Assembly: GCF_000203815.1 (NCBI RefSeq)
Contig: NW_004457624.1
Coordinates: forward strand, 2,976,001 to 3,040,000
Origin: Cavenderia fasciculata
Lineage: Eukaryota; Evosea; Eumycetozoa; Acytosteliales; Cavenderiaceae
Length of the DNA stretch: 64,000 bases
Direction of reading: 5' to 3'
Below, one piece after another: positions 21,210 to 32,049 of the stretch. The position numbers and the translations under genes are program-made. Numbering within the stretch: position 1 is the stretch's first letter; every line of letters begins with the position of its first letter. The notes under the pieces were generated by a model. The model was not told the DNA's origin, searched no databases, and saw nothing but the letters and a program-made list of their open reading frames with translations.

Positions 21210-24200
21210 TTAGATCCATTTCTTTTCCTTTTTCAACTTTTCAAGTACATCATTGCAAGTTGGATTACTACAAACTTTACCGTGACCGTGACCACAACTT
21301 AATTTGAATTCTTTGGATTTGGTTACTGTTGCCATAGTTGTCGTTGTTGTCTTTTTAATTTGTTGTTGTTGTGATTGTTGTGGTTTGGCAATTACTTTTT
21401 CCTTTTTAATTATTGGTTTAATTGGTTTTAATGTTTTGGTTACCTTGTCCTTGTTGGTGGTGTTGGTTACTGGTTTGGTTGTTGTGGTGGAAGTACCAGC
21501 AGTTGCAGCAATAGTTTTCTTTCTATGAACCAATTCATGGATAGTGAGTCTTTTTTGTTTCTCTTCTGGTTTGTTTTTGAAATGTTGTAGTTGTGATAAT
21601 CTATTTTGTAAATCAGAGTCTTCATCCTTTCTAACTTGTGATCTATCGGTTGTATGGAACCGGAATTCATGTGGAACTGTCAATAGATGTGATGATGTAG
21701 TTGCTGTTGATGTCAATGATGGTTTGACAATAGTACTATTTGTTGTTGTTGTTGTTGAGCCAATGTTGTTGGTGAAAATAGAATTATTCTGTACAATAGT
21801 TGGAGGATTGGTAACAACCTTGGGTTTGTTGGTATCAACAACTTGTTTTCCTAATTTCAAATTGGTTTCCTTGACCTTGTTGTTAGTGTTGATCTTTGTA
21901 ACAACTGGTTTGATGGTTGTTGTTGTTGTCTTTTTTGGCAAAGTTGTATTGAGTGTCTTGGCAGTACCAGTACTAGTTGAGGTATTGGTATTGTTATTGG
22001 AAAGGGATGGGAATACAATCGGAGTGGTGGTTGTTGTTGTAGTGGACACTGGTTTGGGATCAGTGACAATTCCAACTCTTCTGTCAACTCCAAAACTGAA
22101 TGGTTCAACCTTTGTCAATCTTCTACGCTTACGAGCTTCAACCACTGTGGATGGGGTAGAGGTGGTAGTCGAGGTGGTGGTAGTATCTACACCACCATTC
22201 TCAACATTTGATTGAGGTTGTTGTTGTTCTGGAATATTCATGACAATGGTGACTGGGAATTTAGGTGAGATCTCTGCTGCCGCTGTTGGTTGAGTAACAG
22301 GTACATTTGGAAAGACAAGTCCATTGGTAGTAGTTGGAGTGACCAATGGTGTTACGACAGCTGGCTTAACTTCCATAAATGAACTTCTTCTTCCTTGTTG
22401 AACCTTTTGAACATTTTGTAAAAAGTTATCAACATTGAATGATGGGAATATAGTTGGGGTTGGAGCTGGTTGGACTGGTGCAGGTGGTGGAGCTGAAAGT
22501 GTTGACATGGACAATGGTTGTACACCAAAGATACTACCGCTGCTATTAATATTATCAATATCATTAAAATTGAAATTAAAACTTGAAGAGGTGATGGATG
22601 GTTCTGGATCTTTTCTCTTTTTGATGGCAGATGTTGGAACAAAGCTAGCGGTTGGCAAGACCGATGAGTTGGAAATAGGTTGGTGTTGGACAAACTCTTG
22701 AACAGAGAATATTGGTAACTCGGCAAAAGTAGCTCTACGACGTGGTGTAACAACTGGTATAGAAGAGGCAGCAGCAGTTGCTGTAGTAGAAGCAGTAGAA
22801 GTAGAGTATCTTTGTGGTGTGGTAATCACAGTACTTGTACTTGGTGGAGGAGGAGTTGGAGTAGATGGAAGAGTGACGGAAATGACCTTTGATATGGAAG
22901 GTGTCACATGAATTGAAGCAGAGATAACCTTGTTATTGTTGGGTGGTGTTTGCTGTTGCTGTTGGGAAATAGTAGATACCTTTGAACTCTTTGGAGTGTT
23001 CCATACCATATGACTGGCCAATGGAGATGTTGAAAGTCCATTGGCAGCTGGTGACTCGGATGCAACCAAAGATGATCTAGAAATAGATGATCGGATTGGA
23101 GTCTTGACTGGTGTTCTCAACGTGGTGGTAGTAGTTGGAGTAGTGGTAGTTGCAACAGAAATTGGAGTTGGTTTGGCTTGAGCAACTGAAGGAAGAGGTG
23201 TTGGAGTTACTACAGTAGTAGTAGTCTCAACAGTTGCAACCGCAGCAGCAGTAGTATCCTTTTTCTTTTTTACAACCTTTTTTTTCTTTTTCTTTTTTTG
23301 TGCTTCTAGTGATGCAACAACATCATTTGGAGCACCCAATATAGTTGGAGCTTTGGGTGGTTCTTTAGGTGGATCATTTGCAGGGGCAACAATAGTACCT
23401 GCCGTTGCCAATTTTTTGTTTGTTGTTGGTGCAGTTGCAGCAGCTGTCTTTTTCTTTTTTTTACTTGTTGTTGTTGTAGTTTCAGCAGTTGTAGTTGTTG
23501 TTGAAGAAGAAGAAGAGTCATCAACTGGAACCTTTGTACTTAATCTCTTTGCCTTTTGTGACATCTTTTCAAGTTGATCCATTTGGAATGGATTTGGAAT
23601 AGGTACATTCAAAGACTTTCTAGAAGGTGTTACTAAAATAGCTGATCCAAAAAGATTACTATTTATCTTGTTCTCCTTATCTTGACCATTAATGTCCAAG
23701 GAAGTAGTAGATGGTAACTCTGTTGTTGTTGTTGTCTTGCCAGCAGCCATTGAAGCTCTTCTAGTAACCTTTCCAGTGGTAGTAGTGGGAAGGGATGGAT
23801 AGAGAACTGGTGTATCGGGAACAGAAGGTTTATATTGTGATTTAATGGCGGCACTACTGCTACTTGTTGGTTGTAATGGAGTCTTTACACGTGGTGGTGG
23901 AGTTGAGAAACTAGTGTTGGCACTACCACTACTACTGGTGGTCGATGGAGTATCAGGTGTATTTAAAACCAACGATGGATATAGAATAGGTGATTTTGCT
24001 TGTAATGGTGTCTTATTATTATTGTTGTTGATAACAGTGAGTGGTTTTGGTGGTGGTGTTGCAGATGACTTTAAAATGTTATCGTGCAACTTTAAAGGTA
24101 TCTTTTGTGGTGTACCAAACAATGGTTTTAAAATAGATGAAGATGAGGAGGAGTTGGAAAGTGATGAATTGTTTTCTTGATTCTCGTTGTTGACACTGAC

Positions 24201-24472
24201 TCTATTATTATTATTATTATTCTTTGTATCAAATGATGTTTCCATTGATTTTCTAAATGATGTTGGGCATGATGGATGTCCCTTTCTTCCAGCTGAATAG
24301 AATAGGAGGTTAATATGATGATGATGATGATGATTACTATTACTTCAAACTTTCAAGTGTACATACCAAACCAACGATCATCATTTTGAGAGGTTGCAGT
24401 AAAGTCTACAAACTGAGGTGCCTCAAATTCAAAGTGAGGATCTACGAATTTGTCCTTTTTAGGCGTTGTCAT
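21210..24472 (-). CDS. tpx2: TPX2-like spindle assembly protein, 1062 aa, two exons
   Basis: Exons on the minus strand are 24472-24367 and 24292-21210, joined by a 74-bp GT-AG intron in phase 1 (3189 nt). The N-terminus reads HFEFEAPQFVDF and then DDRWF, which matches the Aurora-A-binding pattern of TPX2 (Y-x-YDAP, F-x-NF, then WF). Near the C-terminus VPHEFRFHTTDRSQVR and KRLTIHELVHRK resemble the TPX2 repeat region that contacts microtubules and importin. Most of the middle is low-complexity Thr, Ser, Pro and Lys with many basic KKKKK patches. Known TPX2 proteins nucleate microtubules and activate Aurora A under Ran control. The last 30 residues have a Cys/His pattern (SCGHGHGKVCSNPTC) not typical for TPX2. 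The opposite strand's long frames are shadows of the repeats. Confidence 0.7.
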
Positions 24473-24473
24473 A

Positions 24474-24475
<2 letters not shown>

Positions 24476-24530
<55 letters not shown>
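24476..24530 (-). repeat. (CAGA)n microsatellite in the 5' leader of the TPX2-like gene
   Basis: About thirteen perfect TCTG units on the plus strand lie directly upstream of the start codon (24470-24472) of the minus-strand gene, separated by three bases or fewer. The repeat would be transcribed as CAGA units in the leader. Confidence 0.95.
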
Positions 24531-24562
24531 GTCAATATATAGTATAATATAATATAAACAAA

Positions 24563-25792
24563 CTAACAAACTCTAAACAACAATATTGTATGTGAGGATG
24601 AAATAAAATCGAGAGACATGTCATAGGTGTTTGGAAATTGGCGCCACAACCCTGCTTCATCTTTTTTCAAAACTATTTCAAAAATTTGAACTTCACATGA
24701 ACGAATCATATTTTCCTCACTCCTCCAACAACCTTTCGGTTGTAGTTGCTGACCTTTGAATTCGTCAGGGTAAAGCTGGGCGATGGCATAAAGATCATCG
24801 TTGAACTTTTCTTGACCACCATTGCTAGTTGAACCATTTTGGAATGATGACATGTGCATCGTTGGAGGGTAGTGGCACATTTTGGATGATAGTGCTCATC
24901 GCAGAGATGACATATTCCGTGATATCCTGGTCGTTGATAGTGTCGAGAGCAACTAACGCATCCATAGCCCATGGAGAGAATTTATCTTTGGCAATCTTTG
25001 ACGCCTCTATGAGTGCCTTGACTGCATTCTGTCTCACATCGCTATCAGGTATCTCTAGACACCCGATAATAGTTGGAATGAAGTGTGAGAATACTTTGAT
25101 GACCGACTTTCCACCACCACAATACCGAAAGTACTGAGTCATAAAAGTTAGGATTCCTTCGGCACTATCCCCTTCTTCTTGCAGAAACTCGCAAGCTCTT
25201 TTCAATATATCCGAGGTGATGAGAGGCATCATGACTGTGCTGTTTATCTTGACCATCTCTCCAAGCATCGAGTAAAACTTGTTAATCACATCGACAAGTA
25301 CATCGAGATCTTCATCAAATTCTTGATGGTCCATTTCATCTTGGTTGTCGTCGTCGTCGTCTTCGTCGTAATCAACCACTACTCGATTTTTTGCAAATAT
25401 TTTCTCCAACTTTAAAAATATGTCCATCGTCGACTTGGTCTGACCAAATGTCATTAAATTTCCACTTGCCATCTCTGTGATGAGATCGGTTGCAAGGAAA
25501 ATTCGGTGGTCCAACATAATCCAATCAGTCTCTAGCGTACACGACAAGAGTACGACATTGTATATCTTTCCAAACACGTTGAGTGCCTTTTCACTTGTAG
25601 CACCATCATGCAGCTTGACGAGTCGCATGCAGCCAGGCAAGGCAGCTAAGGAGTTCGATTCCTTTGAATACTTTCGATCACTGGACTCTTAGCCAACTTG
25701 ATCAGTGGACCAACCAATGTATGCACATATGGAACCAACGGTTCATAGGGAACAACAACAGCACTTACTCTTAATTTTAATTTATTAACCAT
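24563..25792 (-). pseudogene. Decayed importin-5-like (karyopherin beta) HEAT-repeat gene
   Basis: The minus strand reads a HEAT-repeat protein in at least three successive frames. A start at 25792 gives LVPYVHTLVGPLIKLAKSP and then a stop. A second frame (25640-24825, 271 codons) continues with an acidic loop DYDEDDDDDNQDE and importin-5-like blocks such as FIPTIIGCLEIPDSDVRQNA. A third frame (from 24880) continues with FNDDLYAIAQLYPDEF to about 24563. Importin-5 family members have this order: HEAT repeats, acidic loop, then VRQ-A repeat. The breaks do not carry convincing splice sites, and the N-terminal half of a normal importin (over 1000 aa) is missing. I therefore call it a pseudogene; sequencing error or unusual introns are less likely alternatives. 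Confidence 0.6.
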
Positions 25793-25859
25793 TTTCATTT
25801 CACAAAATAATTTTTTTTTCCTTCCTTCCTTTTCTTATATTAGATTAGAGACAAAAGAG

Positions 25860-26042
25860 ATGAAGAGTAGAACATTAATAATTCTCGCTTTGGCTGTCGT
25901 TTCGATAGCAGCCATTGTTATGGTTGCTTCGGCCACCGAAACCAAAAAAAAAGTGAACTTTTTTAAAATTTTTTTTACATCCCGTCTATCAATTCCCGTC
26001 CCTTCGACCTTTTGTAGTGTCAAGATCTTATGGCCATTATGA
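25860..26042 (+). CDS. Possible short secreted peptide precursor (60 aa)
   Basis: The frame begins with an excellent signal peptide: MKSR, then LIILALAVVSIAAIVMV, then ASATETKKK. The part after it is undistinguished, and a GT-AG intron (25953 to about 26013) could replace it with another open C-terminus. The overlap with a minus-strand frame is a shadow. Kept as a candidate because signal-peptide-led small genes are common in these genomes. Confidence 0.35.
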   Translation: MKSRTLIILALAVVSIAAIVMVASATETKKKVNFFKIFFTSRLSIPVPSTFCSVKILWPL

Positions 26043-26484
26043 TAGAGAGAGAGAGAGAAAAAAAAAAAAGCGGCAGCAGCTACTATATGTCGAGGAAAAA
26101 ATTCTTGCGTTCTCATGCTAGCATTTACATAAAACATCAATCATCAATATAATAATAGATATCCATCGATATTTTCCATTATAACTTTCATCGAATACCG
26201 TATTCAGAAAAATGACATGGCGGGCATCCAAAATCATTATTTAAATAATTTATAATTTATGAGGCTTCCCTAAATGTTAAAAATCAAAACACTCTGTACG
26301 AGAGAATTTTGCGGTCTCTCACAAATTTATATGAGTTTTGAAAAAAACCCAGCGTTTTGAAAAACAGCAAACTGTCAAATTTGACGATGTGAAATATCTT
26401 CACTTTTTCCTTGTCAACAAAGGCTTTAACAGTGGTGAATTTTTTCTTCCTTCATTGTTTAAAAGATAGAAAGAGAAAAGAGAA
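26043..26484. other. Spacer upstream of the GIY-YIG gene
   Basis: No gene is seen. It starts with a GA run and ends with an A-rich leader (AAAAGATAGAAAGAGAAAAG) immediately before the ATG at 26485. Confidence 0.5.
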
Positions 26485-27463
26485 ATGACGCTAAGACTTA
26501 ATCTAAAAAATAGGAACCTTAATTATACAGATGTGATGATTGATAAGATTGAACAATCAAAATATTGTGGATTGTTGGAAAGGATGTGTGAAAATGGTGC
26601 AACACCAGAGGATATTAAAGAGATCATTGGTCTTTTTAAACCAGATTGTATGTAACATTTGACTCCATCCTTGGATTGTCGTCATATTAATAGTTTTTTC
26701 TTTATAATGTCATAACTCAAAAGTATTTAAAGATGAAATTCATTTCAATATGAATAGTTCACTTCGACAACTGAGACAATATGTATACAAAAATCTAGCC
26801 TATCTGATCAGTGTCGATGTGATAGATGAAAAGTATAAATTGACCATCCCTAGATTTGTATTGGAACGCTATAAAATTGATCAAGAATGTTATCAATGTG
26901 GTCTTTACTTTCATATCCATTCTTTCCGGGATAGTCACGTCGTCAAGTACATTGGTGAAACATCAAGATTCATTGGTACGAGACAACATGAACATTTTAC
27001 ACTCAAAAAGGACAAAGCCACAATGAAAAAGATAGAGGCCATTTTCGAACCAGGATTCGCTGTAGCCTTTAACTATGAAAATGATACCTTCAAATGCGTT
27101 GAAGGAAAGACCCAAGTGTTAATCTTGTGTTTGCCATGCGACCACGCTCTAGCAAGATTTTTGGAATCTTGGTTCCTACAAAGATTCTACTTTGAACATA
27201 ACTCATCTTTGGCTGATCAGAGCAAAGGAGCCATAGGTTTGGGCGAACTACTTTTCATTCTGCTCTCCAATCCAATGGGCAGAAACTTACCAATTGAAAA
27301 TAACCATTTTCTCGTCTTTGGAGAAAACCACCACCTCCATTGCCAAGCTCTTTCACCTCCAATTGATCACTTAAAAGTCACCTTGGTGTCTCATACCGAT
27401 TCTATCAGTGATCTAAGGGAAAAGGTCCTCAAGTCAGAATTTGCTCCCAAAAATAAACAGTAG
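26485..27463 (+). CDS. GIY-YIG nuclease-domain protein, 300 aa, two exons
   Basis: Exons are 26485-26647 and 26724-27463. The intron starts GTATGT and ends AAAAG; phases match and the sum is 903 nt. The N-terminal 100 residues are helical and unrecognised. The GIY-YIG fold signature follows: GLYFHI at 114 replaces GIY, YIGET is at 130-134, then R136, R141 and H143/H145, in the spacing of the family's YIG-x-T-x-x-x-x-R-x-x-x-H helix. GIY-YIG enzymes cut DNA with a Tyr, Arg and Glu active site; E144 or later glutamates could be the metal ligand. C-terminal residues 180-300 are not recognised. It sits between a pseudogene and a LINE. It could be a host gene or a relic of a selfish element; catalytic activity is not proven because the first motif is altered. 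Confidence 0.6.
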
Positions 27464-27940
27464 AGTGCAATATGCTTTTTAAACATCCAAAAGCCTGTAG
27501 CTCTGGTGCAATATATATATATATATATATATTTTCGCGAGTTTTATTAATTGATCTTTTCAGTAGAATGAATGGTAGTAGACTATCAAAGGAGTAAAGA
27601 TACTCAACTAATTTGAATTTAGCTATGTTTTCTGATGATTTTTAAAGGTCATTTGTAGAGATCATGATGATAGGCTGCGCCGCGATTGTTTTGGATGCAG
27701 AGTTGAATACAAGTGTGTTTGGTGGCTGATTATTCTACAAGTGTTCCTCTATAGAATCTATAGATAGTATACTGTACAGTTGCTTTGGTGTATAGAGCTA
27801 TGTTGTTTGCCTGTTGATTGATGACAAGAAAAAACAAAAACCCCAAAGATTATTATTTTAAATACATTTGTAATAAACAAAACAATCAAAATACTAGTGT
27901 ACACTAGGTAGTAGAAAACATTAAAAAATGGTCAGAATAA
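27464..27940. other. Spacer with a TA run
   Basis: No gene. A (TA)n run is at about 27510-27532. The rest is AT-rich, with no frame of interest. Confidence 0.5.
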
Positions 27941-28288
27941 ATAGCGCACAATATTCTTTTTTCAACATCCAAATCGTTGGTCGATTGGGTGCGACTTGAC
28001 GAGTGGCAGACACTTGTTGAGGTATCTCCAAGTGAGGTCTCTACCTTTGGGCAGTATGATCGTGTTGAGCTTGCCGAGTGCCTCTTGGACTTTGACCATC
28101 TCGTTTTCCAATATTTCTTGGCCTGGGGTTGGTTTGAAAGTATTCCAGTCCTCGTTGGCGGTCGTTAGTCTTTTTAGATACACTGATTTCAGTGACACTC
28201 GTCCTCTTGCGTCTGATGTCATCGCTGAGTATCAAAAAACGGGTATAAATAGCGCGCAATGTCTTTTTTCCAACATCCAATCGGAGGG
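27941..28288 (-). repeat. LINE-like remnant flanked by two ~45 bp direct repeats
   Basis: Two copies of a word like GATGTTGRAAAAAAGA, then TTGYGCGCTATTTAT, occur at about 27941-27980 and 28246-28290 on the minus strand, 306 bp apart and in the same orientation. Between them, on the minus strand, an 86-codon frame (28222-27962) contains DLTWRYLNKCLPL. This resembles the tail region of dictyostelid LINE proteins that precedes their C-terminal Cys motif. It lies directly 3' of the larger LINE below. Confidence 0.5.
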
Positions 28289-28517
28289 TTTTTTTTTGGA
28301 ATCTCACCATTTAAGGTGGTTTTTATTAATTAATCTGTGATAAAGTTGGTGTTTGAGCCAGAGGCTTTGTTACTTGTTTTAGCCACATAGGCATGTGTGG
28401 TAACGGGAAGAGTATAGCTGGAACCAAAATTACCCTATAAGAAGGGAAGAGTAAGGAATTATCTCGAATCGTGGGTTACGTGCTCAAGCAAGCTTTTGTT
28501 TTGTAGTAGGGATAGGG

Positions 28518-30485
28518 TTAGGAATAGGGAGGGGGAGGAGGATAGGGAGGAGAGGATGGAGGAGACATTTGATCTGCATCCTGGGGGGGTAGGTCGGGTA
28601 TCTCCAATGTGTCTAGTAGGGCAGCATTGGTGATCTTGTCATATTGAATAGATTTCCTCATCCTTTCAATGATATAGGATTGGATAGTTGATACAAGACT
28701 GGTGAATAATTGTTGGCATAGACTATGGTACATAACTGTATTTTTACAGCGATAGAAATAGGTGTTGAATATTGATGAAAAGGTAGTTGGAGGAGTGCCC
28801 ATTAACATTAGGTAGGCTGTGTTGGTGTTATTGTCTGTAAAGTGTGATAGCCAGGACTCGGTCGGGCTGATCCTGAAGCGTTGCTTTTCAAATGCCTTGT
28901 TAAAGCATTCTTGAATTGGATCGATGAGAGACCATGCTTGGGGACATTCAAAAAGCGTGTGGAATGGGGAGTCCATGGGAGGATCTTCTGGGTTGATGTT
29001 GTTGTCCATACAATATAGACAATGGCCAGAGGTGATCTGTTTCATTATAAATATTGAGTGCCTCCATGGCCCAGTTGTGATATAGAGTTGACGTTGGAAT
29101 TTAAATAAATAGTTGGGCATTTTTTTAATTATGATTCTGTATAGTTGTTTATCGAAGTTTGTTGATAGCATTTTGTTTTGTGTACTTTTCTTGCTCCATT
29201 CGATATGATTAGAATTTTGATCTACCATTCTGACATATCTTTTGATATTTGGGATAAATCGTTCATGCTCGGTCTCTGGAGTGAAGTTGGTGGTGAAGAA
29301 AAAGGGAAGAGGATTTGTGTTTGGTGTTGGGTCATCAAGGTTAAGTGATGCTTTGGCAAGAGCATCTGCTTGGTCGTTACCAAAGATGTTTTGCCTATCC
29401 TCTAGTGACGACTCGTCGTTAACCTTTAAGTGGGCTTTAATTTTTTCCAATTTGGTTGTTGCGTTGTTGATGTTCCTGGTGTTGATAATGTTTAGAATAT
29501 CTAGCGCTACTGGCGCAAAAGGTTGGCCTAAAATTGGTGTGATTGAATTTGCTTGTGTAACTATACGGGTGACGTCTATCGAGACTTGGCTGTCTGTCTT
29601 GATGGTGAGGTGGTGATTTGGGGGGACTGATCTTAGTGCTTTGTTGATGGCTGATAGTTCAGCATTGTTGATTGTCTGAGTGTTGTTTACTCTAAATGAA
29701 AAACTATTGCAAGAGGCAGTTGGGTTGGTCGATAAAAAAGTTGCCTCGTCAATGACTAGAGTCGTGTTGTTGTCGTTGGGTTGTGGTGGTGGTGGTGGAG
29801 GAATATAGACACCGCACCCAGCTTTGATACGATTGGGTGATTTGGGAAGTAGCGTTTCCAGTGATGGTGAGAGGTGGGTTGTAGGCGCTTGGCAAGAGCC
29901 ATCTGTGAATATTGTCCAGGTGAGAGCATTTTCCTCTTCATTGATTAGATTGTTGTTTTGTTGTTGTTGTTGTTGTTTTTGTTGTAAGTGGTCTAGCAAT
30001 TCCTCAATGTCACTACGGAGCTTGTAAGGTCTGCTACCAGAGCAGATATGCTTTCTTACATTTTCTAGTTCAGACTCTCCTAGCTCTAAATTTAGTTGTC
30101 GTGCTTTCCTGCGCGAAATAAATGTATTGTCTTGTTCAAGGAGGGTCTGTATTGTTGTTGAGTGATAGCAAGTCTTGAGTCGATCAAGAGTTTTCGACAA
30201 GTAAAATGCTGGGTATAACGCTCTCTCGCTATAATCTATTTGTTGTATATTAGTGTTGAGGGAGCAGTTGTACTTTTTTAGGAGGGTATTGATGTGTTTG
30301 AGGTATGGGTTGTCTGGTTGGATGTATAAACAGTGATTGTTGTCTTTGCTGTATGATTGCTTTGCCAGCCAGTCTTCTGCTATAATGCTTGTTGTGGTTT
30401 TAACTTTAGAATTAAGAATTCTAAAAAGACTGTTTAGCTTGAGAGCATTGAGCTCTGTTTCTACATTACGAAGCCCCAATCCCAT
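28518..30485 (-). pseudogene. LINE ORF2, RNase H and C-terminal part (655 codons)
   Basis: This is the downstream half of the same protein. The true frame extends upstream of this ATG to about 30580 (SFYEQLNIQKEYLNC), where it meets the RT frame after a one-base shift. The RNase H signature is complete: FTDGSC (first Asp, near 29900), NAELSAI (Glu), KTDSQ (second Asp) and GNDQADALAKAS (last Asp). A poly-Gln tract precedes it. The C-terminal 200 residues contain CLYCMD and FHTLFECPQAW, a typical LINE Cys/His motif. It ends in a Pro-rich tail (PPYPPPPPYS). Confidence 0.85.
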
Positions 30486-30756
30486 GTGCTCTATGTTTGC
30501 ATAGTATATGTTGTTGTTGGTGCAGTTTAGGTATTCTTTTTGAATATTTAACTGCTCGTAGAATGATTGTGTTGAGTTGGTTTATCTGGTATTTAGCAAA
30601 TATTATTATTGATGCTGCATAAGTGATTTGAGCTATTGTTATAGAGTTGATGAGTGTGATTGTTTGTTGAGTGATTAATCTTCTCGCAATGTGGTCTAAA
30701 AAGGGAGCTATTTTTTTGATGATATAATTAAAATGGTTTTTAAATTTGAGGTCGAG

Positions 30757-32049
30757 TTATAGTAAAACACCAAGGTATTTGTATGGTTGGTGTTTTAAAA
30801 GTAGAGGAAGAGGAATATTATTGATATGAATACGAGAGTCAGGTACAGATGAAGAGTTGATTGCGTATGCACTTTTGTTGCTATTTATCTCCATTAAACA
30901 GTAAGTAAAGTAGTTATCTGTAATGGTGACAAGGTTTTGTAGTTTTGGAGTGCTGTATGCGATTAGCGCAATGTCGTCAGCAAATGCGAGATTGCTGTAG
31001 CTGTTGGTAGATGAAGGAGACATAAAGTAACCATCTTGCGATGAGAGATGATGTAGAAGGGGATCTAGAAATACGTCGAATAGAAGAGGTGAGAGCGGGC
31101 AACCCTGCTTGACTCCAATAGTATCAATAGGATTGGTTAAACCATAGGGAGTGATTATTTGTACTGTAGAGTGACTCATGATAGAAGAAATGATATCTAT
31201 AAAATCCTGACCTATACCTTTCAGTTCTAATCCTTCTATTAGGTTGACGAGACGTACCGAGTCAAACGCCTTTTTGACGTCGATGTATGCAATGTGTAGT
31301 GGACTTTTTTTGGTATTACTATTTAGAATGATGGAGTTGATGGCGTGGAGCGCATGGTCTGTGGATCTAAACGGCCTAAAGCCAAATTGCGTGTCCGAGA
31401 ATTGATGTAGAGGGTGGTTTGGGTCGTTGCTCGACTCGATAACTTTGGAAAGACGTTTGGATAAAAGTGAAGTGAATGTCTTGTAGAGGCTCGACAGCAA
31501 GGTTATTGGTCTATAGTTGGAGGGGTCAGTGGAACTGCCACCTTTATGGATTGTATAGACAGTGCCTCTTCTCCAAGAGGCGGGAATTGTTCTCAACAAC
31601 AAGCAGCCATTGTAAAGGTGGAGTAGAGCAGCATCCAGGTTGGTTGGACCGTTTTTCAGAAACTCATTGTAAACTTTGTCCAAGCCTGGCGATTTACCAT
31701 TCTTCAAGTTTGAAATGGTTGTGGACAGTTCGTCTATAGTGATGGGGTTGGTGATGGTAGCTGCATTTGGATTTGGTGATTTTACCATTTCAGTCAACCA
31801 GATTGGTTTTGGTGGTTGTACAGGTGGAGGTAGTGGTGCCAGTAAGTTGGTGTAAAAGTGTTCAATCTCCTCTCGCACCTCGTCTGGTTTCGAGATTGAA
31901 ATTGGTGCATTGGTTAGAGGGTCGATCTTTGTCACCGTGGTCAGTTGTTGGTTGAGAATGCTATTACAACCCTCCTTGGCGATATTAAAAAAGTTATTAA
32001 TATCAAAAAAAATCAGGTATTCATAAAACGTTGACATATTAACCTCCAA
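30757..32049 (-). pseudogene. LINE ORF2, reverse-transcriptase part (430 codons)
   Basis: This is the reverse transcriptase core. Seen in order are the SPGLDKVYNEFLK block, the NYRPITLLSSLYK block, QFGFRPFRSTDHAL, the motif A region YIDVKKAFDSV, motif B KQGCPLSPLLF and motif C LAFADDIAL (about 30970-30990), ending KYLGVLL. Motif C is FADD, as in many non-LTR elements. The first 19 residues are unlike the rest and may be flanking DNA. The frame stops at TAA but the same frame remains open and LINE-like for about 65 more codons (LDLKFKNHF, then ARRLITQQT), so the stop is a nonsense mutation. Confidence 0.85.

Larger units (their letters stand above)
28289..32049 (-). mobile_element. Non-LTR retrotransposon (LINE) with RT and RNase H, 5'-truncated and decayed
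   Basis: On the minus strand the element runs from about 32030 to a run of nine A (28297-28289 as T on the plus strand), which looks like the poly(A) end. It encodes one long ORF2-type protein: reverse transcriptase, thumb region, RNase H, then a Cys/His segment (HCLYC, HTLFEC). There is no apurinic endonuclease domain, so the 5' part is missing or lies beyond the junction near 32010-32050. The frame is broken by an in-frame TAA just after KYLGVLL (about 30759-30757) and by a one-base shift near 30560-30595; apart from these it is open. No target-site duplication could be established by eye. Confidence 0.8.

Noticed and set aside
21304-24180. Several plus-strand frames opposite the TPX2-like gene
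   Set aside because: Hydrophobic Val/Leu/Phe runs are antisense readings of Thr/Asn/Gln codon repeats.
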